From contig CAVQUX010000014.1 of NCBI GenBank assembly GCA_963716925.1, forward strand, positions 496,001 through 560,000: a DNA stretch of 64,000 bases. Direction: 5' to 3'. Made by a program: the position numbers and the translations under genes. Of the stretch, positions 1 to 8,441 are shown one piece after another (the first letter of the stretch is position 1; each line of letters opens with the position of its first letter). The notes under the pieces are model-generated. The model had not been told where the DNA came from, did not search any database, and saw only the letters and a list, made by a program, of their open reading frames with translations. The stretch is from DAISKN01 sp963716925 (GTDB lineage: Bacteria; Acidobacteriota; Vicinamibacteria; Marinacidobacterales; SMYC01).

Positions 1-152
1 CTCCGCGTCTCCCGTTTTCGGGCGGCGTCGATGGGGACCAGTTTGGCTATGGGAACGCCCCGGTCGGTGACGATGACCTCGCTTCCCGACTTCACGATCC
101 GGAGGTAACTGGCCAGCCGAGCCTTCAATTCGGCGACGCCCGCGCTCTTCAT
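1..152 (-). CDS. Phd/YefM-type antitoxin, C-terminus beyond window edge
   Basis: The visible N-terminal 50 residues begin MKSAGVAELKARLASYL and continue through a 'VTDRGVPIAKLVPI' stretch. This is the standard prevent-host-death antitoxin pattern: an N-terminal DNA-binding half, then the part that would bind a toxin. The ATG at 150-152 fits the family start. It lies directly against a perfect 8-bp inverted repeat, and an AGGAA sequence sits about 15 bases upstream. Antitoxins of this family repress their own operon, and the toxin gene (often VapC/Doc/RelE type) normally follows, which here would be outside the window. Only the partial protein is seen, so the toxin class cannot be named. Confidence 0.8.
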   Translation of the reverse strand, partial: MKSAGVAELKARLASYLRIVKSGSEVIVTDRGVPIAKLVPIDAARKRETR

Positions 153-169
153 ATGACCATGATGGTCAT
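153..169. promoter_or_regulatory. Candidate antitoxin operator (8-1-8 palindrome)
   Basis: ATGACCAT and ATGGTCAT form a perfect inverted repeat with a one-base centre, immediately upstream of the Phd-type start codon. Phd-family proteins bind such palindromes to autoregulate. The assignment rests on position and symmetry only. Confidence 0.5.
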
Positions 170-183
170 TTCCTGGAGACCTG

Positions 184-500
184 TCAAGTCTCGGCGTCAA
201 CGGGCGTCCCTCTCGTGCGCCGCGACCCCTGCGAGCGAAGGGGCGGAGCCCGGGCATGTTGCCGTCGTCCCGAGCTGACGCAGTCCTCGATCTCCGTGGA
301 TTCCCATTCATGTCCGAGGCGCTGTCGCCACTTTTCGAGGCTCGCAGCCCGGTAGGCAGCGTCCAAGGTCTTCACGTCGGGAGAGAGGCGGGGCGAACGG
401 CCTCGTTGATGAACGCCCTAAGGCGTTTCGGCGGAAGCTGCCGCTTGATTCGCCGGTACAGATCTTCGTCGAGGATGATATTCAGTCGAACCGTAGCCAT
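184..500 (-). pseudogene. Ribbon-helix-helix antitoxin remnant, frameshifted
   Basis: From the ATG at 498-500 the protein reads MATVRLNIILDEDLYRRIK and on to FINEAVR, a ribbon-helix-helix DNA-binding domain of the CopG/MazE-like antitoxin kind. At about position 400 the frame is lost and stops at 372. One frame over, it continues as KTLDAAYRAASLEKWRQRL, the expected C-terminal toxin-binding helix of the same family. The net change is one missing base. The tail after TEIED looks like noise rather than a conserved end, and no toxin gene follows. It may be a decayed antitoxin or a consensus error. The family assignment is fairly sure but its partner is unknown. Confidence 0.6.
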
Positions 501-505
501 ACCCG

Positions 506-527
506 ATGCTGCATTGATATACAGCAT
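506..527. promoter_or_regulatory. Inverted repeat upstream of RHH antitoxin remnant
   Basis: ATGCTG and CAGCAT (6 bp each, 10-bp centre) lie just upstream of the ATG at 500 on the minus strand. The position suits an autoregulatory operator. The arms are short, so it could be chance. Confidence 0.3.
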
Positions 528-628
528 AGCTCTCCAGATCAAACGAGCCATTGAGACTCTCCCCCACCTTCGGCCGCACATAATGCGCGGCCGGAACGCA
601 GCGTAGTGGTGTGAAATGGTGTATTCTG

Positions 629-893
629 ATGGCTATGCCCGTTGACGAAAAGCCCGTCCGTCAGAGTGTAAGCCTTCCTCCAAGCGTCGCCCGCCGGGTG
701 AGAACCTTGGCGAAAACGAACCGCACCAGCACCAACCGGATCCTCGTCGTACCTGATCGAGTCCGGCCTCGAGGCCCAGGAACGGGAGCGAAGGCGCTTC
801 TTCGAGCTCGCGGATCGACTGACGCAATCTCGTGACAAGAACGAACAGAGCCGATTGAAGAAAGAGCTGGCCCGCATGACTTTCGGCGACTGA
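629..893 (+). pseudogene. CopG-like small DNA-binding protein, frameshifted
   Basis: The first part, MAMPVDEKPVRQSVSLPPSV then RRVRTLAKTNRTSTNRILV, is a ribbon-helix-helix pattern (beta strand 'RQSVSLPP', helices after it). At about position 750 one extra base breaks the frame. In the next frame the protein continues LIESGLEAQERERRRFFELA to the TGA at 891-893. Removing a single T would give the natural sequence ILVDLIESGLEA. The start could also be GTG 611. Its stop overlaps the next ATG by one base (TGATG), so the two were translationally coupled. It is probably the antitoxin-like member of a two-gene cassette. Confidence 0.55.
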
Positions 894-1136
894 TGCCGAA
901 GATCCAGTGGACCAACCTGCCTCGGGCTCTTCGGGATCATTTCTTCGAGCGACTCCGCGAGCGGAAGATCACCGCGGAAGATCTTTATCAGCTCAAAGTG
1001 TGGAGGGAGTCGGAGCCAGACGCTCCGGACGGGGCTTTGGTACAAGGATTTCGGCTCGTTCAAGATCTGCGGTGAGGGACAGTTCCCCAAGACCTTCCTG
1101 CTTCGCGATCAATCGGCGAAGGGCTCCAAGCTCTGA
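893..1136 (+). pseudogene. Partner of the CopG-like gene, frameshifted, family unknown
   Basis: Translation from ATG 893 gives MPKIQWTNLPRALRDHFFER and ends in LKVWRESEPDAPDG. There one extra base (about 1036-1042) shifts the frame. The other frame resumes with WYKDFGSFKICGEG and reaches a stop at 1134-1136. The intact product would be about 80 residues. The combination of 'WYKDFGSFK' and 'PKTFLL' looks like a conserved small protein that accompanies CopG-like antitoxins, so a toxin role is possible. I cannot name the family from sequence alone. Confidence 0.5.
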
Positions 1137-1199
1137 TTCCGGGCGACCGTGAAGACCCGTTTCGACACCTTACCCCCCGTCGGGCTCGATCTCCGCGAG

Positions 1200-3269
1200 T
1201 TAGCGCCGCGCTTCCTCGAATCGCGGCTCGAGCCGGAGCGCGGTTTCGAAGAGAGGGCGCGCCTCCTTCGGGCGGTTCTGGCGCATCAGGATGAGGCCGA
1301 GGTTGAAGGCGTAACGGGGGTTCTCGCTCTCGAGCTCGACGGCCTTGCGGAACGCGGCCTCCGCTTCGGTGAGGCGCGCGTTGCCTCCGAGGGTCATCCC
1401 GAGAGAGTTCCAGTAGGCGGCGCCTCGCGGATCGATCTCCGTCGCTTCCCGAAGGCGCTGGATGGACTCGTCGATTCGTCCCAGGTCCCGGAGAAGCTCC
1501 CCGTACCGCGCACGCAGGAGGGCGTCCTTCGGGGCGAGGGCCACCGCGGTTTCGTAGGCCTTCCGCGCTTCCTCCGCCCTTCCCATCCCCAGCAGGATTG
1601 CCCCTTCACGCTGGTAGAGCGAGGCTACCTGCGGGGAGCGCCTCTGGGCCTCTTTCAGAGCGGAGAGCGCGCCTTTCAGATCTCCTTGTGCGGAGCGCGA
1701 CTGGGCGAGACCCTCCCAGGCTTCGAGCTGGCTCGGGAGCCTTCGTGTCGCTTCCGCAAAATTCCGCTCGGCTTCCTCGTACCGCTCGAGGGCCAGAAGC
1801 CCGCGGGCGAGATTGAAGTGGATCTCGAAGCTCTCGATCTCGAGCTCCAGAAGCTTCTGGTAGCGCTCCACGCTTCCTTGGTAGTTCTTCTCGTGCAGGA
1901 GACGAATGCCATCACGGATGAGCTCGTTCGCGACACGGAACTCGTCGATCTTGTCCTTCGGATCGGCGCCGGGAGTGCTCGACTCCACCGGCGCCGCCGA
2001 TCCTACGTACCCGAGGGCCCCGAGCTTGTCCAGCAGGTCCTGCGGTATCGAGGAGCGATCCTCGGAGCTCACCGCGCGCTCCCGGTCGAGCTCTTCGCCG
2101 AGCGCGCCGCGCATTCCCTTCACCAGCTCGGCCTCGGAATTCGCTAGGTTTCGAATCTCCATCGGATCGGCTTCCAGGTCGTAGAGCTCGGGGCGAGGCG
2201 CCTGGATGTACTTCCACTTTCCCCGCCGGATCGAGCGCAGATCGCTCCAGCCGAAGTGAAGGAGCGGGACGAGGCTTTCCGCGTAGGCCACGGGCTCCTT
2301 TCGATAGGGCTCACCCCTGAGAGCGGCTTTCAGGCTCACCCCCGAGGCATCCTTGTTCGCAACGGGCCCGAGACCGAGCATCTCCACGAGCGTGGGCAGG
2401 AGATCGACCGTCTGAACGAGATTTTCGATGCGGGTCCCCGGAACGACGCCCGGGCCGCGAATCAGAAAGGGGACCGAGAGCGTGGTCTGATAGACGAAGA
2501 ACCCGTGAAGGGTTTCCCGATGTTCACCCAGGCCCTCTCCGTGGTCCGAGGTGATCACGAGAAGTGTGTCGTCTCGAATGCCGAGCTTGTCGAGCTTCTC
2601 GTCGAGCCGACCCACGAGCTCGTCCGACCAGGCGACCTCGCCATCGTAGAGGCGATCCGCGTAGCGGGTGCGGTAGGGCTCGGGCGGCTCGTAGGGCTCG
2701 TGCGGGTCGTAGAGGTGGATCCAGGCGAAGAGTCGGGAGTCGCGGTTGGATTCGAGCCAGGTCTCGGCTTCCGCCAGGGTCTCATCCCCCGGTCTCTGGA
2801 GCTCGTTCAGGAACGGCAGGCCTTCGGAGCTCGAATCCGAACGGATCTCGTCCGAGTAGAGATCGAAACCCCGCTCGAGGCCGTCCCCTCCCGCGAGAAC
2901 GATCGACGACACGAAGGCCGCGGTGCGAAACCCCGCCGCCTTGGTCACAGTGGCGAGAGTCGGAACTTCCGGAACCCGAGCCGGGGAGATGTTGTCCCGG
3001 ATGCCGTGCCGCGTCGGAAGCATTCCGGTGAGAAGCGACGTATGCGAAGGCCGCGTCAGGGGAACGTGCGCTGTCGTCCGAATCGCCATCGCCCCCTCCC
3101 GGGCGATCCGATCGAGATTGGGCGTTTCGACGTCCTTCGCCCCGTAGACTCCGACGCGGTCTGCGCGGAGGGTGTCGATGGTCACCAGCACCAGGTGGCG
3201 GGGAGGCTCCGGACGGCTGTGGCAACCGGCGAGCAGGAGCAGGCCGGCGACGAGAGCGGTTCTTCTCAC
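1200..3269 (-). CDS. Sulfatase-fold (alkaline phosphatase superfamily) lipoprotein with TPR tail
   Basis: The 689-residue protein starts with a lipoprotein signal (LLAGC, Cys16). The sulfatase/phosphodiesterase fold runs to about residue 400, with metal ligands visible in 'TIDTLRAD' (33-37) and 'TSDHGEGLGEH'. From about residue 430 there are six or more TPR repeats. Where true sulfatases carry the formylglycine Cys/Ser (C/S-x-P-x-R), this protein has L-T-R-P-S-H with Thr72. It therefore lacks the residue that is oxidised in sulfatases and is better viewed as a phosphatase, phosphodiesterase or phosphonatase-like enzyme. It is likely anchored at the outer or inner membrane facing the periplasm, with TPRs binding a partner. 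It stands 4 bp upstream of the CocE-type gene's stop. Confidence 0.85.
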   Translation of the reverse strand: MRRTALVAGLLLLAGCHSRPEPPRHLVLVTIDTLRADRVGVYGAKDVETPNLDRIAREGAMAIRTTAHVPLTRPSHTSLLTGMLPTRHGIRDNISPARVPEVPTLATVTKAAGFRTAAFVSSIVLAGGDGLERGFDLYSDEIRSDSSSEGLPFLNELQRPGDETLAEAETWLESNRDSRLFAWIHLYDPHEPYEPPEPYRTRYADRLYDGEVAWSDELVGRLDEKLDKLGIRDDTLLVITSDHGEGLGEHRETLHGFFVYQTTLSVPFLIRGPGVVPGTRIENLVQTVDLLPTLVEMLGLGPVANKDASGVSLKAALRGEPYRKEPVAYAESLVPLLHFGWSDLRSIRRGKWKYIQAPRPELYDLEADPMEIRNLANSEAELVKGMRGALGEELDRERAVSSEDRSSIPQDLLDKLGALGYVGSAAPVESSTPGADPKDKIDEFRVANELIRDGIRLLHEKNYQGSVERYQKLLELEIESFEIHFNLARGLLALERYEEAERNFAEATRRLPSQLEAWEGLAQSRSAQGDLKGALSALKEAQRRSPQVASLYQREGAILLGMGRAEEARKAYETAVALAPKDALLRARYGELLRDLGRIDESIQRLREATEIDPRGAAYWNSLGMTLGGNARLTEAEAAFRKAVELESENPRYAFNLGLILMRQNRPKEARPLFETALRLEPRFEEARR

Positions 3270-3273
3270 GAGA

Positions 3274-5388
3274 CTAGACTAGCTCGCGACGCACTTCGTC
3301 CTTCCACCGGCCGGATCGCACGATGTTCCCGTTCTCGAGGAGCGTGCATTCGATGTCCATCCGGAAGGAGTCGACGGTGCTCGAGAGAGAGCCTTCGGCC
3401 CGCGCCTCGATGCGGCGCTCGCCCGCCGTCTCGACGCGGTTTCCCGAGATCTCGAGAGACGCGGTGGCCGGGTCGTCTTCCTTCACCCGGCACCGGATTC
3501 GGTCGTCTCCCAGAGTGACGAGAGCGGTATGGGCTCCCGTCGCCAGGTCCGTCGTCCGCTCGTAGCCCTGAACGCGGTCGACGAAGGGCTCCGCCGTCGG
3601 CGGTAGACGCGGGAGGTTCAGGGATCGATACGAGAGCTCGGGCAGAACGGGAAGCTCGACGTGCGAAGGGCGGTCGCCGCCGGTGTAGAGCGTGGTCACC
3701 ATCTTGTACGGCGAGGGCCAGATCACGGGAAAGTCGGCGTTCGTCACCACGACACGAATCCGATGATCGGGCTCGAACTCGTATGCGGTGCAGAAGAGCT
3801 CGACTGCGATCTCGTAGACTTCGTTCCCCCTCAAGGGCTCGGGTGCCGTATGCGATCGGCGGTGCGTCCCGTTGAGGTAGCCGCGGGCGACGAGGTACGA
3901 GGTCCCGTCGGGGGCAACGTCCTCGAGCCTCACGATCCAGTTGGCGACGGGGGCGGTCGCGGAAACGAAGAGCCGGGCGCGGGTGAAGCCGAGGATCGAA
4001 GTCGACTTCCGAAGCGGCGGAGTGTCGAACGAAAGACCCCAGACGTCCTCGCCTCGATGGTCGAGTCCGTAGTAGCCCTCTCCCGTCGTCGGCCCGAACG
4101 ACTGGCCGGACCCGCCCGTAGCCGGGTAGTACCGAAGCAGCAATGCCGAGGCGGGTCCCGCGACGTCGGAAAGACCTCCCCCCTCTCCCGGCGCCGGATC
4201 GAGCGCGATGGCTTCGGAAGGCGGTCGCTCCGGGTTCGGCCGAAAGTACAGTCGTTCCCCGGGAGCGAAGACGGTTTCGGGCCATGAGTCGAGATGCTTC
4301 CAGACGCCGGGGACATCGTCGGTGAAACGAAAGGACTGGCGCCGAAAGCGCGGCAGGTAGAAAGAAACGCGAGGCTCGCGCATCATTCCCGTGTCTTCGC
4401 CTTTCAGCCAGTGATCGAACCAGCGGACGCGTATCGCGTCCCAATCCAGGGCGGGCCCCGGAGCTCGCATGCTGTGATGCCACGGCCCCAGGATGCCCAT
4501 GGTGGGGGCGGGCGAGCTCTTCATGATCCGCGGCACGAAGTTCTGATAGATGTCGAGGTACCCTCCGCCGAGAAACGTCGGCGTCGTGAGACGCGAGTAA
4601 TCGGGAGCGAGAGAGCCGTGGCGCCAGTAAGGGCCGTCGAGCTGCCGATGGAGAAATCCCTGGAGCCAGGGCTTCGTCTCCCAGCGCTCCAGGGCGGCCC
4701 GCCCCTTCAGGTCGTAGTCGGGCGCTCCCGGGAGCACGTTCGAAGTCACCATGCCGAGGGCCCAGGAGTTGTCGACCATGAGCATGGAACCGCCGGGGAA
4801 GTGGATGTCGTCGGTGTAGCGGTTGTCGGTCCCCGCGAGCACGAAGATCGCCTTCAGGGCCTTCGGCTTCAACGCCGCCGCCACCCAGACGGAGTTGAAC
4901 GCCGAGTAGGAGACCCCGAACATGCCGACGTTTCCGTTGGACCAGGGCTGCCGGGAAAGCCAGTCGATGACCTGCGCCGTATCCTCGTGCTCCGGAGGCG
5001 AGTACTCGTCGAGCGGGATGCCCTCCGAGGCTCCGGTTCCGCGGACGTCGACGTAGATCGCCGCGTAGCCGTGCCGGGCGAAGTAGGAGTCGCTCTGCGG
5101 CATGTTCCGGTACGGTGTCGTGTTCAGGACGCCGGGGATCTTTCCCCGGCGCTCGAGGTCGTCGGGCAGATAGAGCAGGGCGTGAAGGTGAGCTCCGTCG
5201 GGCATGCGCAACCGGAGGCTCTCGAGCCGCACTCCCGGTGCGGGCGCAGGCAGCGCTGTCCAGGGCCCGGGGACGACGCGCACGCTTCCGGCATCGACCG
5301 CCCAGAGGGAGCTCGGAGCCGCCTTCCAAACGGTGACAGCCGGAAGGAATCCGACCCCCGCCGCGAGGAATTCCCGGCGCGTGGCCAC
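3274..5388 (-). CDS. CocE/NonD-family alpha/beta hydrolase, exported by Tat
   Basis: The GTG at 5386-5388 gives MATRREFLAAGVGFLPAV, a twin-arginine signal, and lies 5 bp after the cupin stop. A longer in-frame ATG at 5445 would overlap the cupin gene by 52 bp and bury the signal. The mature part matches the X-Pro dipeptidyl-peptidase/CocE class: an alpha/beta hydrolase core with nucleophile motif G-V-S-Y-S (Ser near residue 160), 'DVRGTGASEG' before it, and a C-terminal jelly-roll of about 200 residues. Known members cleave acyl esters or X-Pro amides; the substrate here is unknown. Expected location is the periplasm. Confidence 0.87.
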   Translation of the reverse strand: MATRREFLAAGVGFLPAVTVWKAAPSSLWAVDAGSVRVVPGPWTALPAPAPGVRLESLRLRMPDGAHLHALLYLPDDLERRGKIPGVLNTTPYRNMPQSDSYFARHGYAAIYVDVRGTGASEGIPLDEYSPPEHEDTAQVIDWLSRQPWSNGNVGMFGVSYSAFNSVWVAAALKPKALKAIFVLAGTDNRYTDDIHFPGGSMLMVDNSWALGMVTSNVLPGAPDYDLKGRAALERWETKPWLQGFLHRQLDGPYWRHGSLAPDYSRLTTPTFLGGGYLDIYQNFVPRIMKSSPAPTMGILGPWHHSMRAPGPALDWDAIRVRWFDHWLKGEDTGMMREPRVSFYLPRFRRQSFRFTDDVPGVWKHLDSWPETVFAPGERLYFRPNPERPPSEAIALDPAPGEGGGLSDVAGPASALLLRYYPATGGSGQSFGPTTGEGYYGLDHRGEDVWGLSFDTPPLRKSTSILGFTRARLFVSATAPVANWIVRLEDVAPDGTSYLVARGYLNGTHRRSHTAPEPLRGNEVYEIAVELFCTAYEFEPDHRIRVVVTNADFPVIWPSPYKMVTTLYTGGDRPSHVELPVLPELSYRSLNLPRLPPTAEPFVDRVQGYERTTDLATGAHTALVTLGDDRIRCRVKEDDPATASLEISGNRVETAGERRIEARAEGSLSSTVDSFRMDIECTLLENGNIVRSGRWKDEVRRELV

Positions 5389-5393
5389 GACGC

Positions 5394-6134
5394 TCAGCTC
5401 GGGTCGAAGATGACCCAGTACTTGCGGACGATGTCGCCCTTCCACTTGTACTCGATGCCTTTCGGCACGAGGGCGACGTCGCCCGCTTCGAACTTCTGCT
5501 CGCGACCGCTCTTTTCGATCAGGCTCACCGAGCCCTTCAGGAAGACCATCAGCTCCGCGTATTTCGTCTCGTGAAAATCGGCGGAGGTATGCGGCTTGGT
5601 CTCCCAGACGCCGACGGACTGCTTCTCGTCCGGGGTCTCATAGTAGGTGTGATACTTCGTCCTCCCCTCGCCCACCAGGCCCATACCCTTCGGTCCGTCG
5701 GGCTCGATTCGAAGGAACGTGGTCTTCGCCTCTGGCATCTCGTCCGATCGATCGAAGATCACCCAGTACTTCTTCACCTTCTCGGTTTGCTTCCAGGTGA
5801 ACTCGGTTCCGCGCGGCACCAGAACCGCGTCTCCGGCGCGGAAGGTCTCCTGCCGACCGTCCACGTCCACGAGCGTCACCGACCCCTCGAGCAGGTACAT
5901 GAACTCGGAATACTTCGTTTTGTGGGGACCGGAGGTGTAGGGAGCGGCTTCCCAGACTCCGGCCTGGACCTGGTCGTCCTGGGCCGAGGTGTAGTACACG
6001 TGCTCCCGGGATTTTTCGTCCCCCTTCAGGCCCACCCCCGGAGGTCCCGTCGGGCTCAGGCGGAGGATGGACATCGGAGCATCGGCCGCCTCGGACGCGA
6101 CGCTCAGAACAGCCAGGAGCAGGAACGAACCCAT
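5394..6134 (-). CDS. Secreted double-cupin protein
   Basis: ATG at 6132-6134 with GGAGGTG seven bases upstream gives MGSFLLLAVLSVASEAADA, a signal peptide. The rest is two tandem cupin barrels of about 110 residues, each ending in nearly the same 'KYWVIFD' sequence and each holding 'Y-x-E-F/L-M...L.GSV' strands. The duplication is internal and clear. The fold resembles the Cupin_3/DUF861 group (ureidoglycine aminohydrolase-like). The metal-binding histidines are sparse, so a binding or structural role is as likely as catalysis. Its start overlaps the stop of the upstream RluA-type gene by one base (TGATG), which implies coupled translation. Confidence 0.8.
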   Translation of the reverse strand: MGSFLLLAVLSVASEAADAPMSILRLSPTGPPGVGLKGDEKSREHVYYTSAQDDQVQAGVWEAAPYTSGPHKTKYSEFMYLLEGSVTLVDVDGRQETFRAGDAVLVPRGTEFTWKQTEKVKKYWVIFDRSDEMPEAKTTFLRIEPDGPKGMGLVGEGRTKYHTYYETPDEKQSVGVWETKPHTSADFHETKYAELMVFLKGSVSLIEKSGREQKFEAGDVALVPKGIEYKWKGDIVRKYWVIFDPS

Positions 6135-7066
6135 CACTTCACACCTCCGTCGGAATTTCCGCGCGAGACTATCACATCGACCAGGGCGAGAAACTCCTGC
6201 GTCCGCCGCGACTCGATCGAAACCCTGCGCTCTTCCACGGGATGATCGAAGGCGAGTGACGCCGCGTGGAGCATGAGACGCGGAGAAGGAACGAGGCCGC
6301 CTCCCGTCGCCTGGAAGTCGCGGACGTAGACCCGCTCCCCCACGAGCGGATGCCCTCTCTCCGCGAGGTGGATGCGGATCTGGTGGGTGCGCCCGGTCTC
6401 GAGCCGAGCCTCGCAGAGGCTCACGCCCCCGAAATCCTTCAGAACGAGAACGCGGGTGATCGATGGCTTCCCCTCGGAAGACCCGCGCCGCGCCGACCCC
6501 CGAAGTCCGTCGCCTCGATTCCGCACCAGCCGGCTCTCGATGGTTCCGCTCTCGACCCTCCCGTGGGCGAGACAGAGATAGATGCGCGAGACCTCCCGCT
6601 TGCGGAACCGCATCTGGAGCGCCCGTTCCGAGGCGCGGGTGCGGGCGTAGACCAGGAGCCCCGACGAATCCTTGTCGAGCCGGTGCACGACGTGAAGAAC
6701 CCGCGCCGCGGCGGGGACGCCGCGCCTCTTCCACTCGGCCCGGACGGCATCCATCAGGGTCGCCCGTTCCCCTCTTTCGTAGGGCACGCTCGATAGGCCG
6801 GGGGGTTTCTCCACGACCACGAGATGGCGATCCTCGTAGACGATGCAGGAAGCGGGAGCCGATCTCGGCGCGTGCGCCCTTTCGAGGATCCGAATCGTTT
6901 GTCCCGGCGCGACCCGGGCTGCAGGATCCGAGGCGGGAGCTCCGTCGACCGCGACACGACCGTCGCCGACGAGCCGCCGCGCCGCGGACCAGGAGAGCTC
7001 CGGCACCCGCCGCCGCAGGACCGCGGCCAGGGTGAGCCCCGCCTCGGCCGGCGCTACGTCGAACAA
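6134..7066 (-). CDS. RluA-family RNA pseudouridine synthase
   Basis: The 310-residue protein has an N-terminal S4-like RNA-binding segment (about 10-65), then the catalytic domain with the signature H-R-L-D-K-D-S-S-G-L, whose Asp131 is the family nucleophile. 'GRTHQIRIH' and the C-terminal 'HPLVGERVY' block are also present. Members isomerise specific uridines in 23S rRNA or tRNA; the exact site cannot be read from sequence. The start is TTG 7064-7066, just 4 bp after the stop of the porin-like gene, with GAGG close by. This start is less certain than the rest. Confidence 0.88.
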   Translation of the reverse strand: MFDVAPAEAGLTLAAVLRRRVPELSWSAARRLVGDGRVAVDGAPASDPAARVAPGQTIRILERAHAPRSAPASCIVYEDRHLVVVEKPPGLSSVPYERGERATLMDAVRAEWKRRGVPAAARVLHVVHRLDKDSSGLLVYARTRASERALQMRFRKREVSRIYLCLAHGRVESGTIESRLVRNRGDGLRGSARRGSSEGKPSITRVLVLKDFGGVSLCEARLETGRTHQIRIHLAERGHPLVGERVYVRDFQATGGGLVPSPRLMLHAASLAFDHPVEERRVSIESRRTQEFLALVDVIVSRGNSDGGVK

Positions 7067-7070
7067 GTCC

Positions 7071-8388
7071 TCAGAACGCGTACTCGAAGCCGACGAGCGG
7101 CGTGATCTTGTCCCGGAGCCCGTTGTCGTCGAGGTTGAAGAGGAGGTTCACGTCGACGAGGAGGCTCTCCACCACGTTGAGCTTGAAGCCCACGGCGCCG
7201 CTAAGCAGGTTGTAGGACTCATTCGTGAAGCTTACCGTTGGAAACGTGGTCCTTGCGGCGTCGAGGCCCACGAACGTGCTCTGGTGCAGTCGTGGAGCGT
7301 CGATCAAGTACGTGCCGAGCACGTCGAGGACGAAGGTGAACCTCTGGCTCACGCCGAAGTCCGCGCCCGCCACGTACGTGACCTGATCGGGCAGATTAGC
7401 CGCCTCTCCCGTCGCGGGGTTCCCCCCGAGGACACTCGACCCGTTCCACTGGTAGCCGACGTTGAAATGCGGGGAGAACGCCCGCGAGGATCGCGAGAGG
7501 ACGAGGAACGGACGGAAGCCCGCGGCGCCCACGCCGAGGAGGTTCTCCTCATCGCCGGTGGGAACCCGGACGTCGAGGCCGAGCGCCATCCACCCCGCCA
7601 AACGTCCCTTGAGCCGAAGCGTGAGGTCCCCGATGCCGCTCGCGCTCCCGAAGGCGGTGAACGTGCGATGGTCGCCGACGGAGTCGTCGAACTCGCGGAA
7701 GAAGTGGATCTCGGGGTCGACGGTGCCGAGGCGTCTCACGGTGGCGTCGGAGATGACCGTCATCTCCGTCGATACCACGGGAATCGCGAGCGAGAGATCG
7801 AGCCGGTCCGTCAGGCCATAGCTGATGAAGGCGGTGAACTGATTCACCCGGGCGTCGATCGAGTTCACAGTGCTGACCACGTCTTCGCGGCCCCCGCGAA
7901 GCTCGGCGCTGTCGTGGGTGAAGACCGCGGGGATGGTGTCGATGTCGAGCCCCTCGATGGTATCGAACGTAAAGTTCTGGAAGGTGAAGCCGAAGGTGAA
8001 GCGGCCGCCTCCGATGGTCTCCGCCCGCTCTGCGAGGATCGGACCGAAGCTCTGGCTGGTGCGCTCGAAGACTCCGAGAATCGGAGTCGAACTCGTAGGT
8101 GAACCCCGATGCCGGAGAAGGAAGGGGCACCGCGGCGAGCTGGCTGGTGAGCGCCACGCCGAACTGCGTGAACTCCGCCTGGAAGGCGCTGTTGAAATGC
8201 GCCGAGTGCGTCTGCCCGGTGGGAAGGACGCGGAGGCTGTCCACGATGAGTCCGCTCGGCCCGTAGATCTGGGTGAATATCGTCGAGAGCTTGTCCACGG
8301 GAACCGCTACGTTGAACGGATCCTGCGCCCGGGTGGCGGACGCGGTCAGAAGGAGGAACAGGACGCTCGCCAAGGCTCGCTTACCCAT
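7071..8388 (-). CDS. Outer-membrane porin-like beta-barrel protein, frame interrupted once
   Basis: ATG at 8386-8388 has AGGTGTG eight bases upstream and encodes MGKRALASVLFLLLTASATR, a signal peptide. The protein continues to 'GFTYEFDS', then needs a one-base removal near 8080 to continue as ILGVFERTSQSFGPILAERA and on to a C-terminal aromatic 'VGFEYAF' typical of BamA-dependent barrels. The remainder has alternating beta-strand composition and resembles transporter/phenol-degradation MetA-like porins. Total length is about 438 residues when repaired. The break is probably a consensus error because both halves keep normal composition. Substrate unknown. Confidence 0.7.
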
Positions 8389-8441
8389 TTGAATCACACC
8401 TCGCGAAATTGGTTCGTTTGGACTTGGAGACGAAGTGATGG

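Noticed and set aside
1149..2147. Long open plus-strand frame antisense to the sulfatase-like gene
   Set aside because: It has shadow composition in high-GC DNA, with no motif and no ribosome site. The minus-strand protein has strong family signatures. The same applies to other long antisense frames, for example at 3266-5329, 14180-15553, 30655-32940 and 41615-44143.
6132..6734. Longer N-terminal extension of the cupin protein
   Set aside because: The upstream in-frame part is an Arg/Pro-rich shadow of the RluA-type gene. ATG 6134 has a strong ribosome site and signal peptide.
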